Shown here in pieces: positions 36,480-46,706 of a stretch of DNA of 64,000 nt (positions within the stretch are counted from its first letter, which is position 1; each line of letters opens with the position of its first letter). The stretch is taken from positions 1,488,001-1,552,000 of the forward strand of contig NZ_VORA01000001.1 of assembly GCF_008477545.1 (NCBI RefSeq), written 5' to 3'. The stretch comes from Roseibium aestuarii. Lineage in GTDB: Bacteria > Pseudomonadota > Alphaproteobacteria > Rhizobiales > Stappiaceae. The notes beneath the pieces were generated by a model. That model made no database searches, was not told the DNA's origin, and was given only the letters and a program-made list of their open reading frames with translations. The position numbers were made by a program, and so were the translations under genes.

Positions 36480-37394
36480 TCAGGGGATCGGCTCCGACCA
36501 CTGGTCAGCTTTCACCCCGCTGCGCACATAGCGCATGAAGGAGCGGGTGCCCGCGCTCATGGCCGCGCCGATGGGGGTGAGGAAGGAGGTGCGATATTCC
36601 ATCTCCTGATTGATCGGCCGGAAGAGAATGCCCTCCGGCGCGGACAGGGCGATGGGGAAGGGATTGATGAAGGCGGCGCCGAGATTGGCCTTCACCAGCT
36701 CCAGAATGGAAACGATGGTGGCGGCTTCCGCAGCAATCTTCGGGGACACGCCGGCGCGGGCGAACATGCGGTCGATGTTGCCGCGCAGGGAATGACGCTT
36801 GATCGGCGTGATGATCGGCAGATCGTGGAAATGCTCCGGCGTGATCACCTCCACGTCCCGCAAGGGGCTGTCCTCGGCAATGGCGCAGACCATGTGCGAG
36901 CGGCGGAACGGGGTGATGCGCACGCCCGCATGCCGCGACAGCAGGTCTGAGACACCGATGTCGAGCCGCTCTTCCGCGATGCGCAGCAGCAGCGTGTCGC
37001 TGTCGCAGATCTCGAAGAGGATGCGGTATTGCGGCTGTGCCCGCATGAAGGCGATGACGCGGGAATGAAGAAACCGGTGCGCCATGGTCGGCGGGGCGCC
37101 GATGCGCAGCACCAGCTGTTCCGGCGCGCCGCGGTCCTTGCCCTCGATTCCATCCAGCGCCTGAAACAGGGTGTCGAGATTATCGTTGAGGCGAACCGCT
37201 TCCGCCGTCGGGGTCAGGCGGCCACCGTTGCGCACGAAGAGCGTCGTCTGCAGCCGGGCTTCCAGGCTTGCGAGCGCCCGGCTGACCGCAGACTGGGAGA
37301 TCCCGAGCTGACGCGCTGCCGAGATGGTTGTCCCGGACAGGATCATGGCCCGCAGGACCTCATATTCTCGAATGGAATGCCATGCTTTTCTCAC
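36480..37394 (-). CDS. LysR-family transcriptional regulator
   Basis: A 304-residue LysR-type regulator: HTH at about residues 4-60 (HSIREYEVLRAMILSGTTIS, then LGISQSAVSRALASLEARL) and a C-terminal effector domain. GTG 37394 is chosen because AAGGA lies 9 bases upstream; the frame extends only to a TTG at 37430. It is the first gene of the lysR-argE-M20 transcript and divergent from the dipeptide-type transporter. A perfect palindrome sits between the two starts, so it likely controls both directions, including itself. Confidence 0.92.
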   Translation of the reverse strand: MRKAWHSIREYEVLRAMILSGTTISAARQLGISQSAVSRALASLEARLQTTLFVRNGGRLTPTAEAVRLNDNLDTLFQALDGIEGKDRGAPEQLVLRIGAPPTMAHRFLHSRVIAFMRAQPQYRILFEICDSDTLLLRIAEERLDIGVSDLLSRHAGVRITPFRRSHMVCAIAEDSPLRDVEVITPEHFHDLPIITPIKRHSLRGNIDRMFARAGVSPKIAAEAATIVSILELVKANLGAAFINPFPIALSAPEGILFRPINQEMEYRTSFLTPIGAAMSAGTRSFMRYVRSGVKADQWSEPIP

Positions 37395-37448
37395 GATGCG
37401 CGATCCTTGCGTTTTTCCACCGGCCTGCAAAGAGCGGCTTCGGTTCTA

Positions 37449-37473
37449 AGTCTATGACTTAAACGCATAGACT
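37449..37473. promoter_or_regulatory. LysR-type operator: AGTCTATG-N9-CATAGACT
   Basis: A perfect inverted repeat with 8-bp arms and a 9-bp spacer; the inner ATG-N9-CAT contains T-N11-A. It is centred about 65 bp from the lysR start and about 100 bp from the binding-protein start, in a locally AT-rich divergent region. Confidence 0.7.
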
Positions 37474-37563
37474 ATTGGCTTTTCATACGAAATTGGATTG
37501 CTAGGATACTCGGCAAAAATGATGCTCGCCTAAAAAATAAGCTTCCAGACATGGGGACTACGA

Positions 37564-39141
37564 ATGAAGAGAATTCTGGCCGCAACTTCGATTGCAATGG
37601 GCCTGCTGTCGTCGGCTGCCTGGGCCGATGATCTGACGATCGGCCTTTCCTCCGAGCCGACCGCGATCGACCCGCATTATCACAACCTGACGCCGAACCA
37701 CTCGCTGACCCGCCACATCTTCGACCCGCTCATCGGGCAGGACGAAGTTCAGGGTCTCTATCCGGCGCTTGCCGTGTCCTGGAAGCCGATTGATGACACG
37801 ACCTGGGAAGTGAAGCTGCGCGAGGGCGTGAAATTCCACGACGGTACCGACTTCAACGCCGATGACGTGGTCTTCAGCTTCGAGCGTGCGCCGAACGTGC
37901 CGAACTCGCCGTCCAGCATGTCGACCTACACGAGCGGCAAGACTATCGTGAAGGTGGACGACTACACGATCCACGTGAAGACCGAAGGCCCGTATCCGCT
38001 GGTGCCCAACGAGATCTCCCAGATCGCGATCATCTCCGACAGCATCAAGGACACCTCCACCACCGCCGACTTCAACTCCGGCAAGGCCGCCATCGGCACC
38101 GGTCCGTTCAAGTTCAAGGCCTTCGTGCCGGGCGACAAGATCGAGATGGCCGCCAATGCCGACTACTGGGGTGGCGCACCGGGCTGGGACAACCTGACCT
38201 TCAAGCCGATCCCGTCCGATCCGGCCCGCGTGGCAGCCCTTCTCTCGGGTGACGTGGACATCATCAACGATGTGCCGACCAGCGACGTGGAGACGCTCAA
38301 GACCAAGGCCGCCGATCAGGTCAGCCTCTGGCAGGGCAGCTCCAACCGGGTGATCTACCTGCACCTGGACCAGTTCCGCGAGAACTCGCCCTTCGTGAAG
38401 GGCGTCGACGGGTCCGACATCAAGAACCCGCTGCTCGATGTGCGCGTGCGCAAGGCCCTCTCCATGGCCATCAACCGTCCGGGCATCGTCGACCGCGTGA
38501 TGGAAGGCGTGGCGCTTCCTGCCGGCCAGCTTCTGCCCAAGGGCTTCTTTGGCGTGTCCGAAAAGCTGCAGCCGCTGGATTATGATGCAAAGGGTGCCAA
38601 GGCCCTTCTGGCGGAAGCTGGCTATCCGGACGGGTTCGAGCTGACCATCCACGGCCCGAACGACCGCTATCTCAACGACGCCAAGATCGCCGAGGCGGTT
38701 GGCCAGATGCTCACCCGCATCGGTCTGAAGATGCACGTGGAAACCATGCCGCGCTCCGTCTTCTTCACCCGTGCGTCCTCGGGTGCCGAAGGTCTCCCGG
38801 AGTTCTCCCTGATCCTGGCCGGCTGGGGTGCCGGCTCCGGTGAAGCGTCTTCTCCGCTGAAGTCCCTGGTGCACACCTATGACAAGGCTGGCGGCTTCGG
38901 CTCTTCCAACCGTGGCCGTCATTCGGACCCGGAAGTCGATGCCCTGATCGAAAAGGCTCTCGCCACCGTGGACGACGACAAGCGCCGCGCGCTTCTGGTC
39001 GAAGCCACCGAGAAGTCCATCGAGAACGTCGCGATCATCCCGCTGCACTTCCAGGTGAACACCTGGGCCACCCGCAAGGGGCTCGCCTATGAGCCGCGCA
39101 CGGATGAATACACCATCGCCATGGGCGTCTCGAAGAACTGA
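37564..39141 (+). CDS. ABC transporter substrate-binding protein, dipeptide/oligopeptide family (SBP family 5)
   Basis: A 525-residue periplasmic binding protein. Signal peptide MKRILAATSIAMGLLSSAAWA with cleavage before DDLTIG. Cluster C hallmarks are DPLIGQDEVQGLYPALAVSW, WEVKLREGVKFHDGTDFNAD and RKALSMAINRPGIVDRVM. Members bind dipeptides, nickel, opines or similar. Four transporter genes follow. Divergent M20 hydrolases suggest an N-acylated amino acid or small peptide ligand. A terminator-like hairpin after its stop could set the binding protein to a higher level than the rest. Confidence 0.93.
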   Translation: MKRILAATSIAMGLLSSAAWADDLTIGLSSEPTAIDPHYHNLTPNHSLTRHIFDPLIGQDEVQGLYPALAVSWKPIDDTTWEVKLREGVKFHDGTDFNADDVVFSFERAPNVPNSPSSMSTYTSGKTIVKVDDYTIHVKTEGPYPLVPNEISQIAIISDSIKDTSTTADFNSGKAAIGTGPFKFKAFVPGDKIEMAANADYWGGAPGWDNLTFKPIPSDPARVAALLSGDVDIINDVPTSDVETLKTKAADQVSLWQGSSNRVIYLHLDQFRENSPFVKGVDGSDIKNPLLDVRVRKALSMAINRPGIVDRVMEGVALPAGQLLPKGFFGVSEKLQPLDYDAKGAKALLAEAGYPDGFELTIHGPNDRYLNDAKIAEAVGQMLTRIGLKMHVETMPRSVFFTRASSGAEGLPEFSLILAGWGAGSGEASSPLKSLVHTYDKAGGFGSSNRGRHSDPEVDALIEKALATVDDDKRRALLVEATEKSIENVAIIPLHFQVNTWATRKGLAYEPRTDEYTIAMGVSKN

Positions 39142-39154
39142 GGCCTGCCTCATC

Positions 39155-39185
39155 GGGACCCGGACCTTGCGGCCCGGGTCCTTTT
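39155..39185 (+). terminator. Intra-operon terminator/attenuator after the binding-protein gene
   Basis: Stem GGACCCGG / CCGGGTCC (8 bp plus a flanking G-T) with a 10-base loop, followed by TTTT. It lies within the transporter operon, so partial read-through is expected. Confidence 0.65.
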
Positions 39186-39230
39186 CCAAGGCTTAACAGC
39201 TGCCCTTCCGGTTCCCGCCGGGAGGGCTCG

Positions 39231-40223
39231 GTGCAAACGGATCCCATGCTCGCCTTTCTCATTCGCCGCACAGGCCAGAGCGCAATTGTCGTGCTGCTCA
39301 TGGCCACCATCGTGTTCTTCGGGGTCAACGTGGTTGGCGATCCGGTTCACATGCTCGTCAGCCCCGACGCCGATCAGGCGGAAATCGAACGGGTGATCCG
39401 CCAGTTCGGTCTCGACCGTCCCGTGATCGAGCAATACGGACTGTTCCTCAAGGGAGCGATCCAGGGGGATCTGGGCACGTCCTTCATCTTCGGTCAGCCT
39501 GCCGTGCAGCTCATTCTCCAGCGCTTTCCCGCGACCCTGGAGCTGGCGGTCAGCGCGCTGGTCATTGCCCTCGTCTTCGGCATTCCGCTCGGCGTCTACG
39601 CCGGCATCCGGCCGGACACGCGGAGCGCGCGGGCCATCATGGCCGCTTCGATCTTCGGCTTCTCCCTGCCCACCTTCTGGGTTGGCATCATGCTGATCAT
39701 GTTCTTCTCCGTTCAGCTCCAGTGGCTGCCCTCCACCGGGCGCGGGGATGTGGGCTCCTTCCTCGGGATCGAGAGCTCGCTCTTCACCCTCGATGGCCTG
39801 CGCCACATAATCCTTCCGGCCAGCAACCTTGCGCTGCTGAAGATGTCCATGATCATCCGCCTGACCCGTGCCGGCGCGCGCGAGGTGATGCAGCAGGACT
39901 ACATCAAGTTCGCCCGCGCCAAGGGCCTGAGCTTCGGGCGCATCGTCCGCGTCCATCTGCTCAAGAACATCATGATTCCGGTGGTGACCGTGCTGGGCCT
40001 GGAATTCGGCTCGCTGATCGCCTTCTCGGTGGTGACGGAATCCATCTACGCCTGGCCGGGCATGGGCAAGCTTCTGATCGATTCCGTTCTCCAGCTCGAC
40101 CGGCCGGTGATCGTCGCCTACCTGATGATCGTTGTCTTCCTCTTCGTCCTGATCAACCTGATCGTCGACGTGATCTATTCCGCCCTCGATCCGCGGGTAA
40201 GCCTGACCGGAGCCAAGTCGTGA
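39231..40223 (+). CDS. ABC transporter permease, DppB type
   Basis: A 330-residue inner-membrane permease with an N-terminal segment (SAIVVLLMATIVFFGVNVVG), a periplasmic loop with QFGLDRPVIEQYGLFLKGA, and five further segments. The EAA loop is in FARAKGLSFGRIVRVHLLKN. GTG 39231 is chosen because GGAGG lies five bases upstream; an in-frame ATG at 39246 is possible. The stop overlaps the next gene's GTG by four bases. Confidence 0.92.
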   Translation: MQTDPMLAFLIRRTGQSAIVVLLMATIVFFGVNVVGDPVHMLVSPDADQAEIERVIRQFGLDRPVIEQYGLFLKGAIQGDLGTSFIFGQPAVQLILQRFPATLELAVSALVIALVFGIPLGVYAGIRPDTRSARAIMAASIFGFSLPTFWVGIMLIMFFSVQLQWLPSTGRGDVGSFLGIESSLFTLDGLRHIILPASNLALLKMSMIIRLTRAGAREVMQQDYIKFARAKGLSFGRIVRVHLLKNIMIPVVTVLGLEFGSLIAFSVVTESIYAWPGMGKLLIDSVLQLDRPVIVAYLMIVVFLFVLINLIVDVIYSALDPRVSLTGAKS

Positions 40224-41131
40224 GCGCGTCCCTTCCTTCCTCCCAGAAGCCCCGCTTCAAGGACACCAGCCTCGGCGTCTTCGTCAGCCAGTTCCTCGAA
40301 AGCCCCGTGGCGGTGGTGGCCCTCGCCATTCTCGTGGTCATCATCTCGCTTGCGGCCCTGGCTCCCTGGATCACGCCGCAGAACCCCTATGACCTCGCCC
40401 AGGTCGACATCATGGATGCCCGCATGGAACCGGGGGAGGAGGCCTTTGCCGGCTATACCTTCTGGCTCGGCTCCGACGGGGCAGGGCGCGACCTCTATTC
40501 CGCCATGCTTTACGGCCTGCGGATCTCCCTTGCGGTCGGTGTCTTCTCCGGGCTGATCGCCATGGTGATCGGCACCGTGATCGGTCTGACGGCGGCCTAT
40601 GCGGGCGGCCGGATCGAGACTCTGATTATGCGTCTGGTCGATCTCCAGCTGTCCTTCCCGGCGATCCTGATCGCGCTCATGCTGGTGGCCGCCCTAGGAA
40701 AGGGTGTCGACAAGATCATCATCGCCCTGGTGGCGGTGCAGTGGGCTTATTACGCCCGCACGGTGCGTGGCAGCGCCCTGGCCGAGCGGCGCAAGGAATA
40801 TGTGGAGGCGGCGCGCAATCTCGGCCTGTCGCCGGCACGCATCCTCTTCGGCCAGATCATGCCCAACTGTCTGTCGCCCCTGATCGTCGTCGTGACCATC
40901 CAGACGGCTCATGCCATTGCGCTGGAGGCGACCCTGTCCTTCCTCGGCATCGGCTTGCCCCAGACTGAACCCTCCCTCGGGATCCTGATCTCCAACGGCT
41001 TCGAGTACATCCTCTCGGGCAAGTACTGGATCTCCTTCTTCCCCGGTCTGGCCCTTCTGGTCACCGTCTTCTGCATCAATCTCGTCGGCGACCAGCTGCG
41101 CGATGTTCTGAACCCGAGGCTGGCGAAATGA
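40220..41131 (+). CDS. ABC transporter permease, DppC type
   Basis: A 303-residue permease, the partner of the DppB-type protein. The N-terminal segment is VAVVALAILVVIISLAALAPWI followed by the family motif FWLGSDGAGRDLYSAMLYGL; the EAA loop reads YVEAARNLGLSPARILFGQI. GTG 40220 overlaps the previous stop (GTGA), and its own end overlaps the next ATG (ATGA), indicating tight coupling. An open frame continues upstream from 39722 but is only the shadow of the previous gene. Confidence 0.93.
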   Translation: MSASLPSSQKPRFKDTSLGVFVSQFLESPVAVVALAILVVIISLAALAPWITPQNPYDLAQVDIMDARMEPGEEAFAGYTFWLGSDGAGRDLYSAMLYGLRISLAVGVFSGLIAMVIGTVIGLTAAYAGGRIETLIMRLVDLQLSFPAILIALMLVAALGKGVDKIIIALVAVQWAYYARTVRGSALAERRKEYVEAARNLGLSPARILFGQIMPNCLSPLIVVVTIQTAHAIALEATLSFLGIGLPQTEPSLGILISNGFEYILSGKYWISFFPGLALLVTVFCINLVGDQLRDVLNPRLAK

Positions 41132-42189
41132 CCGAGACCGTTCTGTCCATCGACAATCTCCAGACCCATTTCTTCACCCGCGGTGGCGTGGTGAAGGCGG
41201 TCAACGGCGTGTCGCTCTCTGTCAATCGGGGCGAGATCCTCGGCCTCGTGGGGGAATCCGGCTCCGGCAAGTCCATCACCGGCTTCTCGATCCTCGGCCT
41301 TGTGGACGAGCCCGGCCGCATCGTCGGTGGCTCCATCCGCCTGCTTGACCGCGAACTCGTCGGACTGCCCGATCCGGAGCTCCGCCGCCTGCGCGGCGGC
41401 CGCATGGCCATGATCTTCCAGGATCCGATGATGACCCTGAATCCGGTCCTGCGCATCGAGACCCAGATGATCGAGGCGATCCAGGCCCACGAGAAGGTGA
41501 GTCGCAAGGAGGCCTGGACCCGGGCCCGCGATGGTCTCGCCCAGGTCGGGATTCCCTCGCCGGAAGAACGGCTGAAATGCTATCCGCACGAGCTCTCCGG
41601 CGGCATGCGCCAGCGGGTCGCCATCGCGATTGCCTTCCTCAACCGGCCCGATTTCATCGTGGCGGATGAACCGACGACCGCCCTCGACGTGACCATCCAG
41701 TCGCAGATCCTGGCCGAGGCGCAGAAGCTGTGCCGCGACAGTGGGACGGCGATGATCTGGATCACCCACGATCTCTCCGTCGTGGCCGGCCTCGCCGACA
41801 CGATCGCGGTCATGTATGCGGGGCGCGTGGTGGAAACCGGTGCTGCCGCCGAGGTGGTCGCCGCCCCGCGCCATCCCTACACCAGCGGCCTCATCCGCTC
41901 GGTGCCGGGCGAACACATGACCGGCAAGCGCCTGTTCCAGATCCCGGGCATGACCCCGTCGCTCCTCAGGCTCGGCGCCGAATGCCCGTTCAGCGAACGT
42001 TGCTTCGCCCGAACCCCGGTCTGCGCCCAGGTGCCAGATCTGGTGCCGGATCTGGTGCCCGGCCATGGTGCCACCGAAGAGGCCGCCATCGGCGACAACC
42101 GCCACCCGCGTGCAGTGCGCTGCCATCACCCCTTGAGCGCGGCGGAACCGCTGCCGACCGGACCCCTTTCCGCGGAGCTGCCGTCATGA
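41128..42189 (+). CDS. ABC transporter ATP-binding protein, DppD type
   Basis: A 353-residue ATPase with Walker A GESGSGKSI, signature LSGGMRQRVAIAIAF, Walker B FIVADEPTTALD and switch His WITHDLSVV. The C-terminal oligopeptide-transporter extension has the cysteine group CPFSERC...CAQVPDLVPDLVPG; here VPDL is repeated in tandem. Start and end both overlap neighbours. It works as a heterodimer with the DppF-type ATPase. Confidence 0.93.
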   Translation: MTETVLSIDNLQTHFFTRGGVVKAVNGVSLSVNRGEILGLVGESGSGKSITGFSILGLVDEPGRIVGGSIRLLDRELVGLPDPELRRLRGGRMAMIFQDPMMTLNPVLRIETQMIEAIQAHEKVSRKEAWTRARDGLAQVGIPSPEERLKCYPHELSGGMRQRVAIAIAFLNRPDFIVADEPTTALDVTIQSQILAEAQKLCRDSGTAMIWITHDLSVVAGLADTIAVMYAGRVVETGAAAEVVAAPRHPYTSGLIRSVPGEHMTGKRLFQIPGMTPSLLRLGAECPFSERCFARTPVCAQVPDLVPDLVPGHGATEEAAIGDNRHPRAVRCHHPLSAAEPLPTGPLSAELPS

Positions 42190-43184
42190 CTGCCCTTCTC
42201 GATATCCGCAATGTCTCCAAGGTCTTCCGAACCCCGCTCGACGGGGCTGAGAAGCTGGCCAATCTTGTGGGGGCGAACAACCGAGAGATCCGCGTCCAGG
42301 CGACCGACGACGTGTCCCTGTCCCTGAACCGGGGCGAGGTTCTGGGCGTGGTCGGAGAATCCGGCTGCGGCAAGTCCACCCTCGGGCGCACGGTCGCCGG
42401 CATTCACGAGGCGACCTCCGGCGACATCGTCTGGAAGGGCAAGGCCCTGTCCCAGATGACGTCGCGCGAGCGCAAGGCTTATGTGCTCGCGGTGCAGATG
42501 ATCTTCCAGGACCCGTTCTCCTCGCTCAATCCGCGCAAGCGGATCGTGCAGGCGGTGAGCGAGGCACCGGTCGCCCACGGGCTGATTTCCCGGCGCGAGC
42601 GGGACGACTACACGGTCGAGATGCTCAATCGGGTTGGACTGGATCCGAGCCTGCGAGACCGCTTCCCGCACCAGTTCTCTGGCGGGCAGCGTCAGCGGAT
42701 CGGCATCGCCCGGGCGCTCGCGGTGAACCCGGAGTTTCTCGTGTGCGATGAATCCATCGCCGCCCTCGATGTCTCGATCCAGGCGCAGATCATCAATCTC
42801 TTCATGGATCTGCGGGAAGAGCTGGATCTGACCTACATGTTCATCAGTCACGATCTGTCGGTGGTGCGCCACATTTCCGACCGGGTGGCGATCATGTATC
42901 TCGGCCGGGTGGTGGAGCTGGCCCCCACCTCGGAGCTCTTTGCGAAGCCCTTGCACCCCTATGCGGAGGCTCTTCTGGCCGAGGCGCCGGACCTGCGCGC
43001 CGGCAAGCGCACGTTCCACCCGATCAAGGGGGAAGTGCCGTCACCGCTCAATCCGCCGTCCGGCTGTCATTTCCATCCGCGCTGCCCGCAGGCGACCGAA
43101 ATCTGCAAGGCGGTGAAGCCGGAATTGCGGGAGGTGGCGCCCGGTCGTCAGGCTGCTTGCCATCTGCTCTCGGACGCCGCCTAA
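42186..43184 (+). CDS. ABC transporter ATP-binding protein, DppF type
   Basis: A 332-residue ATPase. Walker A is GESGCGKSTLG, the signature FSGGQRQRIGIARAL, Walker B EFLVCDESIAALD and the switch His FISHDLSVV. The C-terminal motif GCHFHPRCPQATEIC is the usual cysteine-containing tail. ATG 42186 overlaps the upstream stop. It is the last gene of the transporter operon and is convergent with rmlA. Confidence 0.93.
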   Translation: MTALLDIRNVSKVFRTPLDGAEKLANLVGANNREIRVQATDDVSLSLNRGEVLGVVGESGCGKSTLGRTVAGIHEATSGDIVWKGKALSQMTSRERKAYVLAVQMIFQDPFSSLNPRKRIVQAVSEAPVAHGLISRRERDDYTVEMLNRVGLDPSLRDRFPHQFSGGQRQRIGIARALAVNPEFLVCDESIAALDVSIQAQIINLFMDLREELDLTYMFISHDLSVVRHISDRVAIMYLGRVVELAPTSELFAKPLHPYAEALLAEAPDLRAGKRTFHPIKGEVPSPLNPPSGCHFHPRCPQATEICKAVKPELREVAPGRQAACHLLSDAA

Positions 43185-43224
43185 GGCGCAGGCTGAGATC
43201 TGTCTCGCGAAAGGGTCGGGCTCG

Positions 43225-44097
43225 TCAGAGCCCGCCCTCAGCGATGCTGCGCAGATAGACCGAATAGGGGCCCTTGCCCTGGGCATTTGGCGAGGCGAGC
43301 AGGGTTTGCGTGTCGATGAAGCCGCTGCGCCAGGCGATTTCCTCCGGGCAGCAGATCTTGACGCCCTGGCGCCGCTCCAGCGTGCCGACAAACTCGGCTG
43401 CCTCCAGCAGGCTGTCGGGCGTGCCGGTGTCGAGCCAGGCAAAGCCACGGCCCATCAGTTCCACGGTCAGGTCGCCGCGTTCCAGATAGGCCTTGTTCAC
43501 GTCGGTGATTTCCAGTTCGCCGCGGGCCGACGGCTTCAGGTTGGCGGCAATCTCCACCACGCTGGCGTCGTAGAAATAGAGCCCGGTCACCGCATAGTGG
43601 GACTTCGGCCGTTCGGGCTTCTCCTCGATGGAGATCGCCCGCATGTTCTCGTCGAACTCCACCACCCCGTAACGCTCCGGATCGGCCACCCGATAGGCAA
43701 AGACCGTGGCGCCGCTGGTCAGGGTCGCGCTGCGTTGCAGCTGGTCGGTCAGCCCGTGGCCGTAGAAGATGTTGTCCCCGAGCACCAGACAGGACGGCTT
43801 GCCGTCGACAAAATCCGCTCCGATCGTATAGGCCTGAGCCAGCCCCTTGGGCTCCGGCTGTGCGGCGTAGGAAATGGAGATGCCCCACTGGCTGCCATCG
43901 CCCAGCAGGCGCTTGAAGTTCTCCGCATCCTGCGGCGTGGTGATGATCAGAACCTCCCGGATGCCGGCCAGAAGCAGGGTCGACAGCGGATAATAGATCA
44001 TCGGCTTGTCGTAGATCGGCATGAGCTGCTTGGACACAGCCATGGTGATCGGATAGAGGCGGGTGCCGCTGCCGCCTGCGAGAATGATGCCTTTCAT
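43225..44097 (-). CDS. rmlA: Glucose-1-phosphate thymidylyltransferase
   Basis: A 290-residue RmlA making dTDP-glucose, the first step to dTDP-L-rhamnose. N-terminal [47 protein letters not shown] and [13 protein letters not shown] are all RmlA signatures. Start ATG 44097 has AAGGAG upstream. It is last in rmlC-rmlB-rmlD-rmlA. A GGGCTC/GAGCCC hairpin overlaps its stop codon (43218-43233) without a T-run. Confidence 0.97.
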   Translation of the reverse strand: MKGIILAGGSGTRLYPITMAVSKQLMPIYDKPMIYYPLSTLLLAGIREVLIITTPQDAENFKRLLGDGSQWGISISYAAQPEPKGLAQAYTIGADFVDGKPSCLVLGDNIFYGHGLTDQLQRSATLTSGATVFAYRVADPERYGVVEFDENMRAISIEEKPERPKSHYAVTGLYFYDASVVEIAANLKPSARGELEITDVNKAYLERGDLTVELMGRGFAWLDTGTPDSLLEAAEFVGTLERRQGVKICCPEEIAWRSGFIDTQTLLASPNAQGKGPYSVYLRSIAEGGL

Positions 44098-44162
44098 GTC
44101 GAAATGCTCCTTGGGGTCGGCGTGTTGGTTGGGCGGCCCGAACGGGTGGCCAGATGGAGGTT

Positions 44163-45062
44163 TCAGCCTTGCGTCTCGTTCAGAATCCGGCGGATGACCG
44201 GCTCCAGCGAAAGGCGCCACTCCGGCAGGACGATCCCGTGGACCGTTTCCAGCCGGCTTGTGTCGAGCCGGGAATTGGCCGGACGCAGGGCGCGGGTCGG
44301 ATAGGCGGTGGACGGGATCCGTTCCACCTGTGCATGGGGACCGTTGAGCTCTGCGGAAAGCCGGAAGATCTCCTCGGCGAAGTCGGCCCAGCTGGCCTCG
44401 CCCCGGGCGACCAGATGAACGGTGCCGCGAAGGGTCTCGTCGTCGGGCCGCTCCCGCAGCAGGTGCGCCAGATCGATCAGCCCTCGCGCAATGTCATGGG
44501 CGCTGGTCGGGTTGCCGCGCTGGTCGTCGACCACCCGCAGGACTGGCCGGTCGGCGGCAACCCGAAGCATCGTCTTGACGAAATTCTTGCCGAAGGGCGA
44601 ATAGACCCAAGCGGTGCGGGCGATCACATGGTTCGGATTGGCGGCGCGCACCAGCGCCTCGCCGGCAAGCTTGCTCTCGCCATAGACACCGGTGGGGCCG
44701 GTCGGATCGCTCTCTATGTAAGGAGACATCTTGTCTCCGGCAAAGACATAGTCGGTCGACAGGTGAACCACCGGCACGCCAAGCGCCTTCGCGGCCTCAG
44801 CCACGGCGCCGGCCCCTGCCGCGTTGATCGCGTGGGCAAGCTCCGGCTCGTCCTCGGCCCGGTCTACCTCGGTGAAAGCGGCGGCGGACACGACAGCGTC
44901 CGGCGCCAGGGCACGCAGGGCGGGAAGGATCCCGTCCGGCCGGGTCAGGTCGATGTCGGGGCGTCCAAGCGGCAGGATGGTCAGTCCGAGCTCGGGCCCG
45001 ATCTCCATCAGGGCACGCGCCACCTGACCCTGCGTGCCGGTGACCGCAAGGCGCACGCTCAT
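44163..45062 (-). CDS. rmlD: dTDP-4-dehydrorhamnose reductase
   Basis: A 299-residue SDR enzyme catalysing the last step to dTDP-L-rhamnose. NADPH motif [29 protein letters not shown], catalytic YGESKLAGE and [18 protein letters not shown] are visible. The start overlaps the rmlB stop by four bases. Confidence 0.97.
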   Translation of the reverse strand: MSVRLAVTGTQGQVARALMEIGPELGLTILPLGRPDIDLTRPDGILPALRALAPDAVVSAAAFTEVDRAEDEPELAHAINAAGAGAVAEAAKALGVPVVHLSTDYVFAGDKMSPYIESDPTGPTGVYGESKLAGEALVRAANPNHVIARTAWVYSPFGKNFVKTMLRVAADRPVLRVVDDQRGNPTSAHDIARGLIDLAHLLRERPDDETLRGTVHLVARGEASWADFAEEIFRLSAELNGPHAQVERIPSTAYPTRALRPANSRLDTSRLETVHGIVLPEWRLSLEPVIRRILNETQG

Positions 45063-46129
45063 CGGGCAACCTCTTTCGGCGTTTCGTTCAGGACGCCAAG
45101 GCGCTGGCCGTCATAACGGGTCTGCAGCGGGCGCCACCAGTCCTCGTTCTCCAGATACCAGGTCACGGTCTTGGCGATGCCGGTGTCGAACGTCTCCTGC
45201 GCCTTCCACCCCAGCTCGGTTTCCAGCTTGGTTGCGTCGATGGCATAGCGCTGGTCGTGGCCGGGCCGGTCGCGCACGAAGGTGATCAGCCGGTCATGGG
45301 GCGCGCCCTTCGGGCGCATCTGGTCGAGCAGGGCACAGATGCGGCGCACCACATCGATGTTGCGCACCTCATTGCGTCCGCCGACATTGTATTTCTCCCC
45401 GAGACGGCCCTTGTCGGCGATCAGATGCAGGGCACGCGCATGGTCTTCCACATAGAGCCAGTCGCGGATGTTGCTGCCGTCGCCATAGACGGGCAGGGGC
45501 TTGCCATGCAGCGCGTTGAGGATGATCAGCGGGATCAGCTTTTCCGGGAAATGGTAGGGCCCGTAATTGTTCGAGCAGTTGGAGACCACCACCGGCAGGC
45601 CATAGGTGCGCTGCCAGGCGATCGCCAGATGGTCCGATGCCGCCTTGGACGCGGAATAAGGCGAGGACGGGTCGTAGGCAGTCGTCTCGCTGAAAAGTCC
45701 GGTCTCACCCAGCGACCCGTAGACCTCGTCGGTGGAGACATGCAGGAAGCGGAAGCGCTCGCGGCCCGCAACGTCCAGCCCGTTCCAGTAGGTCCGCGCC
45801 GCATCAAGCAGGGTGAAGGTGCCCACCACATTGGTCTGGACGAAGTCGCCCGCGCCGGTGATGGAGCGGTCCACATGGCTTTCGGCCGCCAGGTGATAGA
45901 TCCGGTCCGGACGGAAACTGTCGAAGACCTCGCGCACCGCGCTCCGGTCGCAGATGTCGGCCTGCACGAAGCGGTGGTTCGGCAGGTTGTCGACAGACCG
46001 CAGGGAGTCCCGGTTGCCCGCATAGGTCAGCTTGTCGAGGGTCAGAACCTCGGCCCCCACGTCGCGCACCAGATGGCGCACCAGCGCCGAACCGATGAAG
46101 CCGGCACCGCCGGTCACGATGATCCGCAT
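45059..46129 (-). CDS. rmlB: dTDP-glucose 4,6-dehydratase
   Basis: A 356-residue SDR dehydratase: NAD motif [40 protein letters not shown] with the catalytic Asp-Glu, [12 protein letters not shown] with the Tyr-Lys, and [17 protein letters not shown] 46129 is the family start; only one base separates it from the rmlC stop (TGACATG). The longer open frame upstream is the antisense/shifted shadow of rmlC. Confidence 0.97.
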   Translation of the reverse strand: MRIIVTGGAGFIGSALVRHLVRDVGAEVLTLDKLTYAGNRDSLRSVDNLPNHRFVQADICDRSAVREVFDSFRPDRIYHLAAESHVDRSITGAGDFVQTNVVGTFTLLDAARTYWNGLDVAGRERFRFLHVSTDEVYGSLGETGLFSETTAYDPSSPYSASKAASDHLAIAWQRTYGLPVVVSNCSNNYGPYHFPEKLIPLIILNALHGKPLPVYGDGSNIRDWLYVEDHARALHLIADKGRLGEKYNVGGRNEVRNIDVVRRICALLDQMRPKGAPHDRLITFVRDRPGHDQRYAIDATKLETELGWKAQETFDTGIAKTVTWYLENEDWWRPLQTRYDGQRLGVLNETPKEVAR

Positions 46130-46130
46130 G

Positions 46131-46706
46131 TCAGTTCGCTCCCGCGGTTTCCAGGGTGAAGGGGCTCTCGATCTGGGCCAGGCGCGGCTGGGTCTGGTCC
46201 TTCGGCGACAGCACGAGACGGTCGGCAGCAAAGGGCCAGTCGATGGCGAGATCCGGGTCATCGAAGGCGATGCCACGGTCGCACTCGGGCGCGTAATAGT
46301 CGGTGACCTTGTAGAGAACGGTCGTGTCGGGGACGAGGGTGCAGAATCCATGGGCAAAGCCCGCCGGCACCCAGAGCCAGTGTCCGTTCTCCGGCGTCAG
46401 TTCGGCTGCCACATGCTGCCCGAAGGTGGGCGAGCCGCGGCGAATGTCCACCGCCACGTCCAGGATCGCGCCGCGCAGGCAGCGGACCAGCTTGCCCTGG
46501 GCATGGGGCGGGGACTGGTAGTGCAGGCCGCGCAGGGTGCCCTCCGGCACGGAATGGGAGATGTTTTCCTGAGGAAAGACGGTCGGAAGCCCGGCGTCGG
46601 CGAAGGTCGAGGCGCGATAGACTTCGGAAAAGCTGCCGCGGTTGTCACCGAAAGCCTTCGGCTGGACAAGGACGACATCCGCAATGCTCTGTCTGGAAAG
46701 GATCAC
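46131..46706 (-). CDS. rmlC: dTDP-4-dehydrorhamnose 3,5-epimerase
   Basis: A 191-residue cupin-type epimerase. [39 protein letters not shown] with the catalytic His, and [15 protein letters not shown] are diagnostic. GTG 46706 gives the usual N-terminus; extending to 46805 would add a Cys/Pro-rich leader not seen in the family. It is the first gene of the rml operon. Confidence 0.94.
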   Translation of the reverse strand: MILSRQSIADVVLVQPKAFGDNRGSFSEVYRASTFADAGLPTVFPQENISHSVPEGTLRGLHYQSPPHAQGKLVRCLRGAILDVAVDIRRGSPTFGQHVAAELTPENGHWLWVPAGFAHGFCTLVPDTTVLYKVTDYYAPECDRGIAFDDPDLAIDWPFAADRLVLSPKDQTQPRLAQIESPFTLETAGAN

